Below are positions 10,901-20,358 of a stretch of 27,055 nucleotides of DNA, piece after piece. The stretch comes from Bigelowiella natans CCMP2755. Taxonomy: Eukaryota > Cercozoa > Chlorarachniophyceae. The stretch's first letter is position 1; the number at the start of each line of letters is the position of its first letter. The notes beneath the pieces were generated by a model. That model saw only the letters and a list, made by a program, of their open reading frames with translations, did no database searches and was not told the DNA's origin. The stretch lies in NCBI GenBank assembly GCA_000320545.1, contig ADNK01003091.1:1-27055 (forward strand), read 5' to 3'. Position numbers and translations under genes: made by a program.

Positions 10901-13900
10901 TTTCTAATTGCCAAGAAAAGCCAACCTCCTTTTTTGGGTATCCTTCTCATTATAGGAACAGTAAAGCTAGACTGATCCCAGACAACATCGAAACCTTCTT
11001 TCTCCGAGGGTGGCGTGTAGCGCTCCCATATATTTCGGTTTGGTGAATTTGCTCGACTTCGTCTTGGAGACGATATCCGTTTGGGGCTTCGAACAGGAGA
11101 GTGACCGTGCCGGGAAGGTGGCGTCGTGGCCTTACTCCGAAGTCTACTTTTGCGAACTGGAGACATATGTACGTTTTTGCCTGAATGGAGAGGGGGTGCA
11201 AAAGAGAAAAGAAGTTTTCGAAGTCGGAGATAACAGAGTACATAGTTTACGTATGTGTAACAGTTGAAAATGTGCACAATTCTGCTTAACCCAATTCGTC
11301 GCTATGGGATTTCTGAATTAGATTCTTTTTCCTGGGCGGCAAGGAATGCTGAAACGAAATTGGAGAGGATCTGTCGATATAAAGGGAGGAAATTATTTTC
11401 AAATGGAAATATCGTCAACTACGAATGAGCTGGATTGAATCAGAATTGAACAAAGCATTGATGCAAAATCTACATGCGCAAGAATCACATAGAAGACAAG
11501 CTTGCGCATGCAGCAGCGCCTCATGAATACGTTATAGGACCTTAACCCCATGCTGTTCTGCCCTGATGAATATGAGCTCGACACGCCGTCCAACGAAAAC
11601 AAGTCAGTAGACACATGTCTCATACTGCGGGGAGAGTCCTGCTTCTCAAAATTTCCTTTACACAAATTGCTGTTATCTGTTCTATGTTCGAAACTATGTA
11701 AATCTCTGTTTAAGATACCTATTACTGTCGTCACGATAATTTCCGCATCTAGGTCTTCAGAGATAATTAGGATCTTTGGATTTTCCCCTGAAATTTGAAG
11801 TAGACTTTTGGCAGGAGACTCTTGCGAGCTTATAGGAGGCCCAGACATTTCTGCATATATAAATATTAAATAATATATAAAATAATATACATACATACAT
11901 ATGTTATTGTTGAAGTAATTTCGGTTTGAAGAATAAAATTAGTCACCCAGCATTGCAGGGAGCGATCGTTCCCTTCCTCTTCCTTAATAATTTAACAAAT
12001 TGAAACTGTTATTGATTGCCTTAATGAGGCATTGATATATGTAGAACGATTATTTGAAGACCGGCGATGGATGGAAACAAAGGCCCCCCGCTCTTTGCAT
12101 CCCTTTCGGAGCCAAGAAAAGAGGATACATCGTCTACAGGATAATACAATTCGAAGTTGAAATATTTATAATACTCATGTTTATAATACCCATGTTTTCG
12201 AATTTAGTTACCGAAGGTCCTCAATATCTTTGCGAATGTTATTTGTCCAAGGAATTGAATCTGGTGTCGAAATTCGAGAATGAAAAACTTCAATGAGATT
12301 AGCTGGACTATTTCCTAAACCTCAAGTGGCTTTTTGTTCGCCGATATCTTCACTCGACGTGTGATAGCAAACTTCTCCTTTCGGGTTTCCTCACAGGTCA
12401 TGTCTCGAATGTGTATTCTTCGTACGCTGAGAACTCAGTCATGTTCATTTCTAAATTTTGGAAACACAGTGTTGTCTACCTGGTTGAAGGAGGGGTTGGG
12501 TAAGACTTCATCTCTGTTTTCCCAACATTCTCCTCCGTTTCGTTCTATTCAGGATGAAAATCAACTTAATTTATAGAATAATAATTACACCAGAAAGGTT
12601 TCATACTTGGTAGAGAAGAGATAACCCTAATTGCCATTTTCCTTTCAATTGCAAACCACCCATTCCTCTGATTCGGATCCGTAGAAGGGGTCCAGATGGA
12701 GGTATTCCGTGCAGATCATCATGGATAACTTCGCCATCATCATGTAGCGTCAGTGTCATTGATGACGTTTTGCGAAGATGTCTAATGCGCAATGTACAAA
12801 TTGGATTTTCACAAAGATTGTCATGATATTACTTGAAAGTATTAACTGAAATTATAGGCTTCACTAACCTTTTTTTGATAGAAAGTTGCACCCATCTACG
12901 CATAGGCTGCTTTGCAAATGAGCTAAATGCCTGAATGTTAAAGGATACCATATTCACTTAAAGAGTATACCTACGTGCCTATAGTAAAAGAATACCATCA
13001 TGTACCTGAGTCAGCGTGAAAGCTCGCATAAAAGACCGATCTGCAGCTGGTTGACTTTGTAGAAACCCTATCCGATCAAATCCAGCATACTGCTTCGAAA
13101 TGCTCCTTTTCGAAGCACTGCTCGTTTTGGAGTCTACGTTCAATTTGTCGACATAAATACGATTAGATACTAGTTTTCATGGTACGTTTTCGTGAATCAG
13201 AACCGTCTCGATGGCGATAGACCGTCCGAAAGTGCTCGTACCCCTTCAGAAGATCGAAAAATGCATCTGCAACTCGAGATCGTATTTCCTCGCTCACAAG
13301 TCGAAAATGCTTATCATCTGCAAACATGTTTCAAACAACTTATTTATTTGTGATTGTCAGAACACTCGATAGAGACCTTTTTCTTTCGGAGATTCAATCT
13401 CAACCTTGGGAAAGGCCAACGGAGAGTCGTCGTTTGGTTTACCGGGTTCCTCAGCGTAAATCTTGGAAAGTTGACTTATTGGAGAGTTTGGTGGGGGGCT
13501 GACCTTATCCTCCATGCTTGAGCTATTTTCGTTTCCTCTGGAGAATGATTTTGTTTCTAGCTTGGAAGCTCGATGAATACTCTTCGGTGTTCGAGATCGT
13601 GACCTTTCCGTTTTGTTTAGCTGTTTTCGCATGTAGCTTGCATCTATATATCAAGTTGTTAAGTAAAGTGCAAAGACAGCCATTGTTTGATTATAAACCT
13701 GGGAGCGTCCACGAGGGTGGGTTGGCAAGCTGAAGGAAACAATCAATATATTTTACTAAGAATGTGAATAGAAATCCAGGAACATATGCTAGATTGCATA
13801 CCTCAAATTGCCTCCTTGTTGCGGGATTCCGCAACCAGTGCGATGAAGCTCCAACTTGCACACGAATGCATTCAGGAATTGGGTCTGGAATGATAATCTT

Positions 13901-16900
13901 GAAGCCCACACACATACACACACACACACCACGCACACATGATATGTATCAGCTACAAGTACTCTTATCAAAGAATATCTTACTGCCGGACCTCCTTAAG
14001 GTTTCCCATCAGGTTAAATATTATGTATAGACTCTGAAGCAAAGCACAAAATTTAGCTCCACAGACATATCGAGTCGTTTTCCTCACCCTAAGTTTCCCC
14101 CTTGCAGGATTTATCTTGAACATGTTTGAGAGACGAAGGCACTTTGGTAGCACGAGCCATCCAGATCTTAGTAACAAAGGATACTGTCATATTGAGTGGT
14201 GGTTTACCTATCACACCGTACCTACACTGTCTTCTCAGAGCATCTGTCACCTGAAAATTTAAACATTGATTATATCTACAAACTCAAAGAAGTATCCGAA
14301 AAGGGTACATTTGCGACACTCCCATGCCTATTTGCAAGGTATGTCTGTTGATGCAAGATTGCATTTTGGGTCGTTGGCTGCACAAAGCATTGTTAGATTA
14401 GCATAATTTCCTTTTTGATGAATCTCGATTTTTATTTATACCCTTATATCCATGGTTGTATTTTTTAAGAGTTCCTTCCCTAACGAAATTATGATGTCAG
14501 TAACATCTACATATATATTTTGGCATGCTTCAAATATTTCAATACCAATGTCTCCATATTGGGCGTATACAATGCCGTCGAAAGTCTTCGGATCAAAAGC
14601 CTAACGCACTTTCTATTACGTATTCTCTTTTCATGAAATTGAATCAAACAACCTGCATATCACGCTCATTGTTTTCCGTTTCCCACATTTGAACTTTTGT
14701 TGAAGCTTCCGCATTGACCTTGAGTAAAACTCTCTCAGAATCAAAGGCCTGTAATCTACATATACTAATTACTTTTTCCTTTCTGTCGAATTCATCTTTT
14801 TTATCCATAGGAGTTTTTCCTCTATGTGGTCCCTCATTTCCATCCTTCTCATCCAGGAAGATAGAAAGTCTTTCCAGCGAACGAGTACCAACAGTAATTC
14901 TTTTCTTCTCGCTATCGGTACAAGAATGTTGAGCCTCCGATAAAAGCGTTGAGATTTTTCCGACGTCAATTCGAAAGAAGAGGTATCTGATACAATATCG
15001 GTTAATAAATGTCACAATATCTCCCAAAATAAAAATATTTTACGTGTCTTTAAACTCATGGTCTTTGTGCACACGCTTTATGACTCCTGCGTTGCCAAGC
15101 TCTCGGCACATGTCGACCTATAAATTGCATTGATACCGTCTCCATCAAGTCATCAAAACATGCAAATTGGAAAACGCCACAGCAGAATAAAGATAATAAC
15201 TCACAGCATGTTCTCTGTCCATTGCCCACTCATTGTCGACCTATGAAAAAAACAAACTAAAGACAACATCACCGACTTTTCAAAATACTCACCATCCACG
15301 TGACAGCTTCTTCCGCAACAAAGCAGTCCTCATAGCTTTCGAACAGAAACCAATAGGTTCTCTACTTAGACTGAAAATATTGCCATACGTCGTTTTTTGT
15401 TGTGGTTACGTTTGGAATAGGTAGGTCCTGTTCCTGATTTCTAAGTTCTCCGCAAGATCCCAAGCAAGTTCACACAATCTAGGCAGGCATAGAACACTTC
15501 AAAAGCAAGTTTTCACACAATCTAGGCAGGCATAGAACACTTCAACCCATGCTGCTGCAATGATATCATTCTTGTTTTAACCTGAATTTCATTTCCTCGG
15601 TATCCTCTTCCATTACATCGGTTTCGCGAGTTCCTGCGCTTGTTTCTTCTATCATAATGCACAAAGTTATGCGGACTCGAATTCTATCTCATAACATCTG
15701 AATATTACCCTCTGTAGATTGGTTAATCGTCGCCACCAAAGTCTGTAAGCTCTCAACCTAATTTGACATCAAAGTCACGAAATGGTGAGATGTTTGTGGA
15801 TCGAAAAGACACTGTATCTTTGAGTATTACCGGGACACGATATATAAGATAATCGATGGAAAAATTGTATGTTTGCTCCTGAGGCATGATACCGTATCAT
15901 CGAATTTTGGCACTGATGAGCATGAGCATTTTAAGACCTCCCATTTCTTATTTCTGAAGACTTGATTGGAAATATGACTGGTTTTGCGTATAAGCTTCAA
16001 GCTTTCGACCTTTCTTAGGAGATCTTTGGCCTAAAAAACAGAATATCTTGCATGTTGTATCTTGATCCTAAGTTTTTTACCACCTCTTTCTCCTCAACTG
16101 CTAGTTTATTCCCAATCATCCATTTCACTGAATATTATTTTAATTTTAATGCTCATGTTTGTAGTTTATTTAGCAGCTTGATAGGCAACGTACCTGCGCA
16201 TTTGGCTTTGAACACGAATGGATATCTGAATGTTAACAACACGTGTTTAGTCTTTATACTATAACGGGGGATCAACGGCATAGTTCGAGTTTATTTTTAT
16301 GTTACATCTTATGATATGTGTGGGACATACTCGCCCTTCTGGTGCAGCTTAGAATCAAACGATAGACGAATACCACCCGCTTGCCTTGGAGCAGACATGC
16401 GTTGCGAAAGCATTGCATATTGCCTTGGAATCCATCTAGAGTAAGAGGAATCAGAAACAAAAGACGAAGTACATAATAGGCAGTGCAACCTATATCCCCT
16501 CTTCTTTTCTGCTTTAAAAGGTCGAAGATTTCCAGACCTAGAGGTGATTTGGAGAGATTATTGCAAAAATTGTTATCCTTCATAAAATACGCCTTCTAAA
16601 TGTTGATAATTCTATAAATGTGTGTGTGGTATTACCTGAACCAACGCAAGTAGCCTCTTTCGAATGCTCGTTGACAAATTTGGATCGCTGTATATCTTCG
16701 AATGCCCTCTACATTTCGTAGCCACTCTACCATGTCTTCACCGGAAAATGATCCTGAAAACAGCAGAATCCTTGCACTACTACGTTCACTTAGAAATACA
16801 TTTGGAACCTTCAGATCGAGAGTCCCATAGGTTGAGGGCTTTCACGCGGTCTTTCAGAGTCTTCTTTTGCTTACGTTCCAATGACGCCTTTCTCGCTGTA

Positions 16901-19900
16901 ACTCCCATTGCAGATGATGACATCCGAGCAATCTTATTTATCAGTAATATAGGTTGTTTACGCAGTTAGTGAGTCAAAGGTTTAGTTTTAGAGTAACCAG
17001 TCTCTTCAATCGTCTCGCCCCTCCTTCTCCGACAGAGGATGGCACGCTAGAGGGAGACCCTAATGTTTTCGTACTACGACAGTATTGTCCTAGAATCTGT
17101 CTCAAACTTGAATGGAGCGAGTCTGGAAGTGGCGGGACATAATTAAAATGTTTCGATGATCCGGCTTTTGTAGTCATAACATATGCACGGGAGCCTGGAA
17201 TCCACAGAGCTACAAATATCTAATTTACTCCTCGGTACTTTGCATTCTTTTCGAAATTATTACCATTATGAAGATGCTCCTTAACACGTTCTTCACGAGG
17301 GATAACCGTAAACACGTTCAGATCAATGTCCACGACTAGGATGTCGTATCTTTTTGAAATTAAGATTAGGTTACAAATATTTTATTTAATTTCTAAGCGT
17401 TCGATACATACTGGTGCTTCGCCTCTTCATCGACATGCTGTAGAATGTGTTTTTTCAACGCACCGAAGAAGAATGGTTGCAGCGACCTATTATTCGGAAT
17501 TTATGAGTTGATACTCGAATTCAAAACTTAGATAAATTTGTAATAGCTACTCTGGAGAATTTTTGCAGAAAACTGGGGCAAGCAGTGGATGGTAAGTGGG
17601 CAATTCCCATCTATTTATAGTGAGATTTTTAGCTACTTGAGATTCAGTTTTTTTTCATTCTATAACATTTCACAGAACCTTACAGGTGTGAGCAATGCTC
17701 GTAATGATTCGCAAGATAATGTTATCAGACTTGGCGTCTTTCCCTAAGAGTTGTCTTTAGTATTGTTTTATGTTTTCATATAGCAACTCACAAGAATAAG
17801 AAGGGAGCCTTCTGTAGATAATTGATGAATCATCTTGATGACTAACTCAACATCCAATCTGAAAATTATATTAATAAGCTCAATAAGCCAAACAAGATTA
17901 TAAACACGTGCCTGCGAAGAAATGCCCTGAGGTCCAAGTCCATAAGATCTGGGTCGACGTTAGGTCTCGGCATTGTAGCACACTCAGTGTGGGAATCCAA
18001 CCCTTGAACATAAAAATATCATTTATTGGCGAAAAAGTGACCCCATTATTTCGACTTACTTTCACATCTGGTTGGGGCACTAATACCCCGTGCTCTGGTG
18101 ACTGTAATTTTAACTTTGGTACACACCATTATGAAGGGAACGCGACGTTATCTCATGAATTCCAGATACTTCGAGGGTAGAGGACAGACTCATAAAAAAA
18201 AAATTTATACACACCTGGGTTAATATGCCGTATTCTAATTGGAAATCCAGGATTCGGCATGAGCTCATTTCGCAGGGACTCCCAGATTGTTTCTACGGCC
18301 ATTGGAGTGAGATATCTTCGTGCTGAATTCAGATAAATCAAATGACCTCAATGATAAATAAATTATGCCATGCTTGTCTAACCTCGTATTATTGACTCAT
18401 CGCTGTAAGCGTATGGAGAAGCTTGATCAGGTGTTGGAAAAAGCGACTCGACATATGATAATAGCGTGGCATGGAGCGGATACTGAGACACCAATACCTT
18501 TCGTGCAAGTATTTTTAATTTGCTTTCAAAAATCAGATATTTGTTTATCTTATTATTCCTACCATAGAATGCGGAGCATAGACGTGCATAGGCAATGGTG
18601 GTTGAGCTAAAAGATTCCTAATATGATAAAAGCCAATAATCTGTATGTTTTGGAAACCGATCTCCCATTTTATATACCTAGGAGTATTCCCGAAACATCT
18701 TGGGAAATACTTATGAAGGTAAGACCTGAGTAAACAATACTAGATACGAAAACAGTTTGCACTCTACGAGATAATGTTTCTACCAGCATTGATGTCTTCT
18801 TCGAACCTGATGTAATAACCAACCAACCATTAATCTACTTTTTAGTGACTAAATCAAGAGAATACTTCATCTGATATTCCATTATCCAGTTCTTCGTACA
18901 TTGTTATACAGTAACAAAAGAAATCCTTTGCCCCTTAGTATCACAGCTTTTGAGTTTCAAAATTCTACAATAACAGTTACTATGAATTATAACCTCTATA
19001 TTGCTTTGATACAAACATATGAACGTTGCGTTCGGATGTTATTCTGTTTTAATTGCAAAAATGCTGTAACGATGGCCCTGTGAAAGATCTACAATGTGCG
19101 ACCTGAATTTTTCTTCGTTTGTGTGTCCGAAACGCAGAGTACCCCCATCTATCCAAGCTCCAAGAGGAACGTAGTTCATGACTCCCTCAGACAGTTCGAC
19201 ATTCTGGCATCGGCATGAAATTAAAACTTGGTGAAACGAATATCAAACTAACCTACTTGAGGATAAACAGTCTTCCTCGTCTGTATTCGGGCGTCAGCAG
19301 ATGTTAGAGGTGGCCATTTAGAAACCTAAGAAACCATATTAAACGATCTACTTATATCGAGATTATACCATACCTGGTCTTTGTAGGAATCCTTAATCTT
19401 TCTTTTGAGCTCATCGGGCTGATTTGGATATATTAAATGTTATTTTGAATACTTCACTTTAATACTATGCACCTTTTTACCACGCCCATACATTTCGTTC
19501 CATTTTGTTTCTATCTGTCAAATCGGACATTTTTTAAATAAAATCATAAAAGATACACACAGCAGATACCTGTTTGATTTTTCCCACAAGTCGCTCTAAA
19601 GATTCGTTTCCAAAGAATTGCTTCGGATCAGGCTGATTGATAAAATTTCGATCACTAGAACCCAATGTCTTTAGGAAGACTCTTTACCTCCAAGAATATG
19701 CAAGCAGTTACTATTCTTTGCCCATGCAAGGAACGAGGACTTCCACGTGCTGAAAGCTTATATTTCAAAGGTCGATGCAATGATCTAGTTAGATTTCAAG
19801 TTTGCTACCTCCAACTCTGTGTCCGATTGGGAACGGCCGTGTCGATCAGAGGTGAGAAGCAGCAGGCTTTAAATAACAAAATAAGTTTCCGAACAGATAG

Positions 19901-20358
19901 GTGCATCTAACAAATTATTACGGTGTTGTGCCTTTTCTATCTGCTATACTTTTAGATGTCTAGTAATGCAGGAAAACACAAATCAGTTATTTCACCACAA
20001 TGATAAAAGGCTTTTCTGAATACCTTGTGATTAGAGGAGAGTGAATCAGGTTTGAAAGGAACATCGTCTTCATGTATAAATTTGTAAATTAAGATTATGA
20101 TAAGTATTCGAATTCGGGAGATCCATGAACTCAATTAGTCAAAGATTTCGAAAATGCACAAAAGATCAAAAGATCATTGATGTGTAAGGATGTAACCTCT
20201 GTCACGCTGAACATCACTTTTTTCGTCTATGTAACATCATTTGTTCAAGTTCAGCATCAAAGTGATTTAACTTGAATCGAAATAAGGTCATTCGATTATC
20301 CATGTCCCTATTATCCACATAAGCAATGCATGTGACTACCGCCATCATCGGAGTTGTT
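7941..20358 (-). CDS. Giant DENN - 3xDEP - C2 - LRR multidomain protein (predicted Rab-type GEF), N-terminus unresolved
   Basis: More than 55 short exons chain together on the minus strand, nearly all with matching phases, into roughly 2,100-2,200 residues. Early exons are 20340-20358, 20197-20226, 20024-20067, 19922-19959, 19570-19654, 19473-19514, 19374-19418 and 19257-19325. The last exon is 7941-8054, ending in TGA. Order: hydrophilic N-terminus, upstream DENN, core DENN, DEP1-3, downstream DENN, beta-rich region, Ser/Arg/Pro linker, C2, leucine-rich repeats, short C-terminus. DENN domains exchange GDP for GTP on Rab GTPases; DEP and C2 domains usually mediate membrane attachment. A vesicle-traffic or nutrient-signalling role is therefore inferred. 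Odd points: a possible GC-AG intron at 17911; frames that do not join cleanly at 16595/16636, 8706/8800 and near 8301-8350; the uDENN exon end is unclear. Exons upstream of 20358 are missing, and an in-frame ATG at 20134 is an alternative start. The TAA at 16302 is bypassed by splicing at 16331. Confidence 0.8.
8117..10262 (-). other. Leucine-rich repeat region (RNase-inhibitor-like), about nine repeats
   Basis: Exons 10203-10262, 10040-10065, 9925-9984, 9767-9857, 9566-9636, 9459-9520, 9316-9432, 9193-9242, 9026-9130, 8915-8969, 8800-8861, 8623-8706, 8498-8563, a partial exon from 8422, and 8117-8301. Repeat cores include VRALDLRDNQFDHSG, IDHLDLSQNA, LNWLDIGWNEIGAQALANVL, LQVLDLRGNPLDDQGVVHIC and KSLNISQTGFGHEGALAVCE. 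The spacing and the G-A-L-A / G-V-V-H helix caps match the long 28-29 residue RI-type repeat. Exons roughly follow repeat units. The joins 8800/8706 and near 8350/8301 are not phase-clean, so a small exon or an error may be hidden there. The final exon 7941-8054 adds a Pro/Ser-containing C-terminus. Confidence 0.82.
10542..11180 (-). other. Ser/Arg/Pro-rich linker and C2 domain of the giant gene
   Basis: Exon 10926-11180 starts with an SR-like basic stretch of repeated SP/RS motifs, such as HSPVRSPKRISSPRRSRANS. It then enters GFDVVWDQSSFTVPIMRRIP, the 'nPvWdqsftf.v' centre of a C2 domain. Exons 10784-10863, 10654-10718 and 10542-10594 continue with LRVGLCNDKGNEVGTACLSL, SSRWLALVPAN and KGRVIAHVKIDIL, which fit 'l.v.d.d...iG.a.l.l......W..L.....G.v...v.i'. 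Phases agree with a donor at GGAG|GTTGGC. No obvious set of five Ca-binding Asp residues is visible, so Ca-independent lipid or protein binding is likelier. The SP-rich stretch is a plausible phosphorylation region. Confidence 0.75.
12869..13317 (-). other. Downstream DENN (dDENN) segment, displaced beyond the DEP domains
   Basis: Exons 13186-13317, 13006-13133 and 12869-12930 encode SRVADAFFDLLKGYEHFR, then FDRIGFLQSQPAADRSFMRA, then FTLTQAFSSFAKQPMRRW. This matches the dDENN pattern 'aF..ff..ll.gY..fl ... Fd...FL.s.P.....Fl..F..TQ.F..Fi'. Phases join upstream exon 13377-13620 (donor AAAAAG|GTCTCT) to this block. Its place, about 700 residues after the start of the dDENN at 16998-17209, means the DEP domains interrupt the DENN module. 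The following exon 12607-12781 is beta-rich and could be another C2-like fold, but I am unsure. Confidence 0.8.
14960..15361 (-). other. DEP domain 3 of the giant gene
   Basis: Exons 15293-15361, 15205-15240 and 15044-15117 and the start of 14773-14986 read YWFLFESYEDCFVAEEAVTW, VDNEWAMDREHAVDMCRELG, then NAGVIKRVHKDHEFKDTYLF. This is the clearest DEP of the three ('...CF.gseAVdWlv....', 'REhAVdmcReLg..GvIkrVhkdHeFkDtYLFFR'). All junction phases agree. A charged, probably disordered segment of Lys/Glu/Asp follows to about 14773. Confidence 0.88.
15471..15545. repeat. Two-copy direct repeat, 43-base period, inside an intron
   Basis: A perfect 32-base unit beginning CACACAATCTAGG occurs at 15471-15502 and again at 15514-15545. 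AAGCAAGTT precedes both copies. It lies in the giant-gene intron between exons 15582-15648 and 15389-15440, and looks like a recent local duplication. Confidence 0.9.
15938..16435 (-). other. DEP domain 2 of the giant gene
   Basis: Exons 16374-16435, 16331-16347, 16194-16225, 16081-16127 and 15938-16030 are phase-consistent. Together they encode YPFVFKAKCAVKWMIGNKLA, then VEEKEVAKDLLRKVESLKLI, then a stretch ending FRNKKWE. This matches a DEP domain ('cF.a..AVkWmi..k', 'EEkeVAkdLL.k..sLkLIrk'). The 17-base exon at 16331-16347 removes what would otherwise be an in-frame stop at 16302-16304. The 3' end of the last exon could also be at 15962 or 15831. Confidence 0.75.
16636..16932 (-). other. 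DEP domain 1 of the giant gene
   Basis: Exon 16809-16932 gives a basic linker and KDRVKALNLWDSRSE. Exon 16636-16753 gives FSGEDMVEWLRNVEG, then RYTAIQICQRAFERGYLRWF. This is the DEP signature: 'F.GselVdWL', an R/E-x-A helix, then a Gly-Tyr/Leu strand. The two exons join in phase 1. The downstream end does not join in phase to exon 16490-16595, so the last strand of DEP1 is uncertain. Confidence 0.75.
17264..18806 (-). other. Core (cDENN) domain of the giant gene
   Basis: Exons: 18678-18806, 18563-18606, 18383-18497, 18215-18322, 18060-18101, 17912-18002, 17792-17858, 17684-17743, 17551-17610, 17412-17437, 17264-17349. Phases agree throughout, using a GC donor at 17911. Diagnostic DENN features appear in order: YAPHSMVLVSQYPLHATLLS (the carry-loop 'vSryPff' helix), the DLDLRAFLRR then LDVELVIKMIHQL helices, GSLLIL followed by GKTPSLITLSCESLRALLTP ('llvS..ysLLt...EaL..Ll.P'), HLPSTACPSFLQKFSR, and YDILVVDIDLNVFTVIP ('vvVDLD.n.l..P'). 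This order matches cDENN and makes the call firm. The next exon (16998-17209) begins the dDENN with PPLPDSLHSSLRQIL. Confidence 0.85.
19042..19203 (-). other. uDENN-like segment of the giant gene
   Basis: This exon follows a TGCCAG acceptor and reads NYVPLGAWIDGGTLRFGHTN and then a stretch like SHIVDLSQGHRYSIFAIKT. This resembles the upstream DENN pattern: a Pro/Gly-Leu-Arg strand, then His-Ser-Phe-Val-Leu-Thr and Gly-x-Arg-x-Tyr. The frame runs into TAA at 19041, so the true donor must lie earlier (for example before the GTTACA at about 19071) or be non-canonical. The join to the next DENN exon (18678-18806) is not resolved. Assignment to uDENN rests partly on the stronger core DENN that follows. 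Confidence 0.6.

Noticed and set aside
16302-16583. Minus-strand frame ending at TAA 16302 as the end of a separate DENN-DEP1 gene
   Set aside because: Splicing at GTG|GTATTC (16374) to the 17-base exon 16331-16347 and then to 16194-16225 keeps phase and creates a complete DEP2, so the stop is intronic.
17792-17858. DEAH-type RNA helicase, because LDVELVIKMIHQL resembles the helicase 'DVELI' region
   Set aside because: Flanking exons give the ordered DENN motifs and no DEAH, SAT or QRxGRxGR motif is present.
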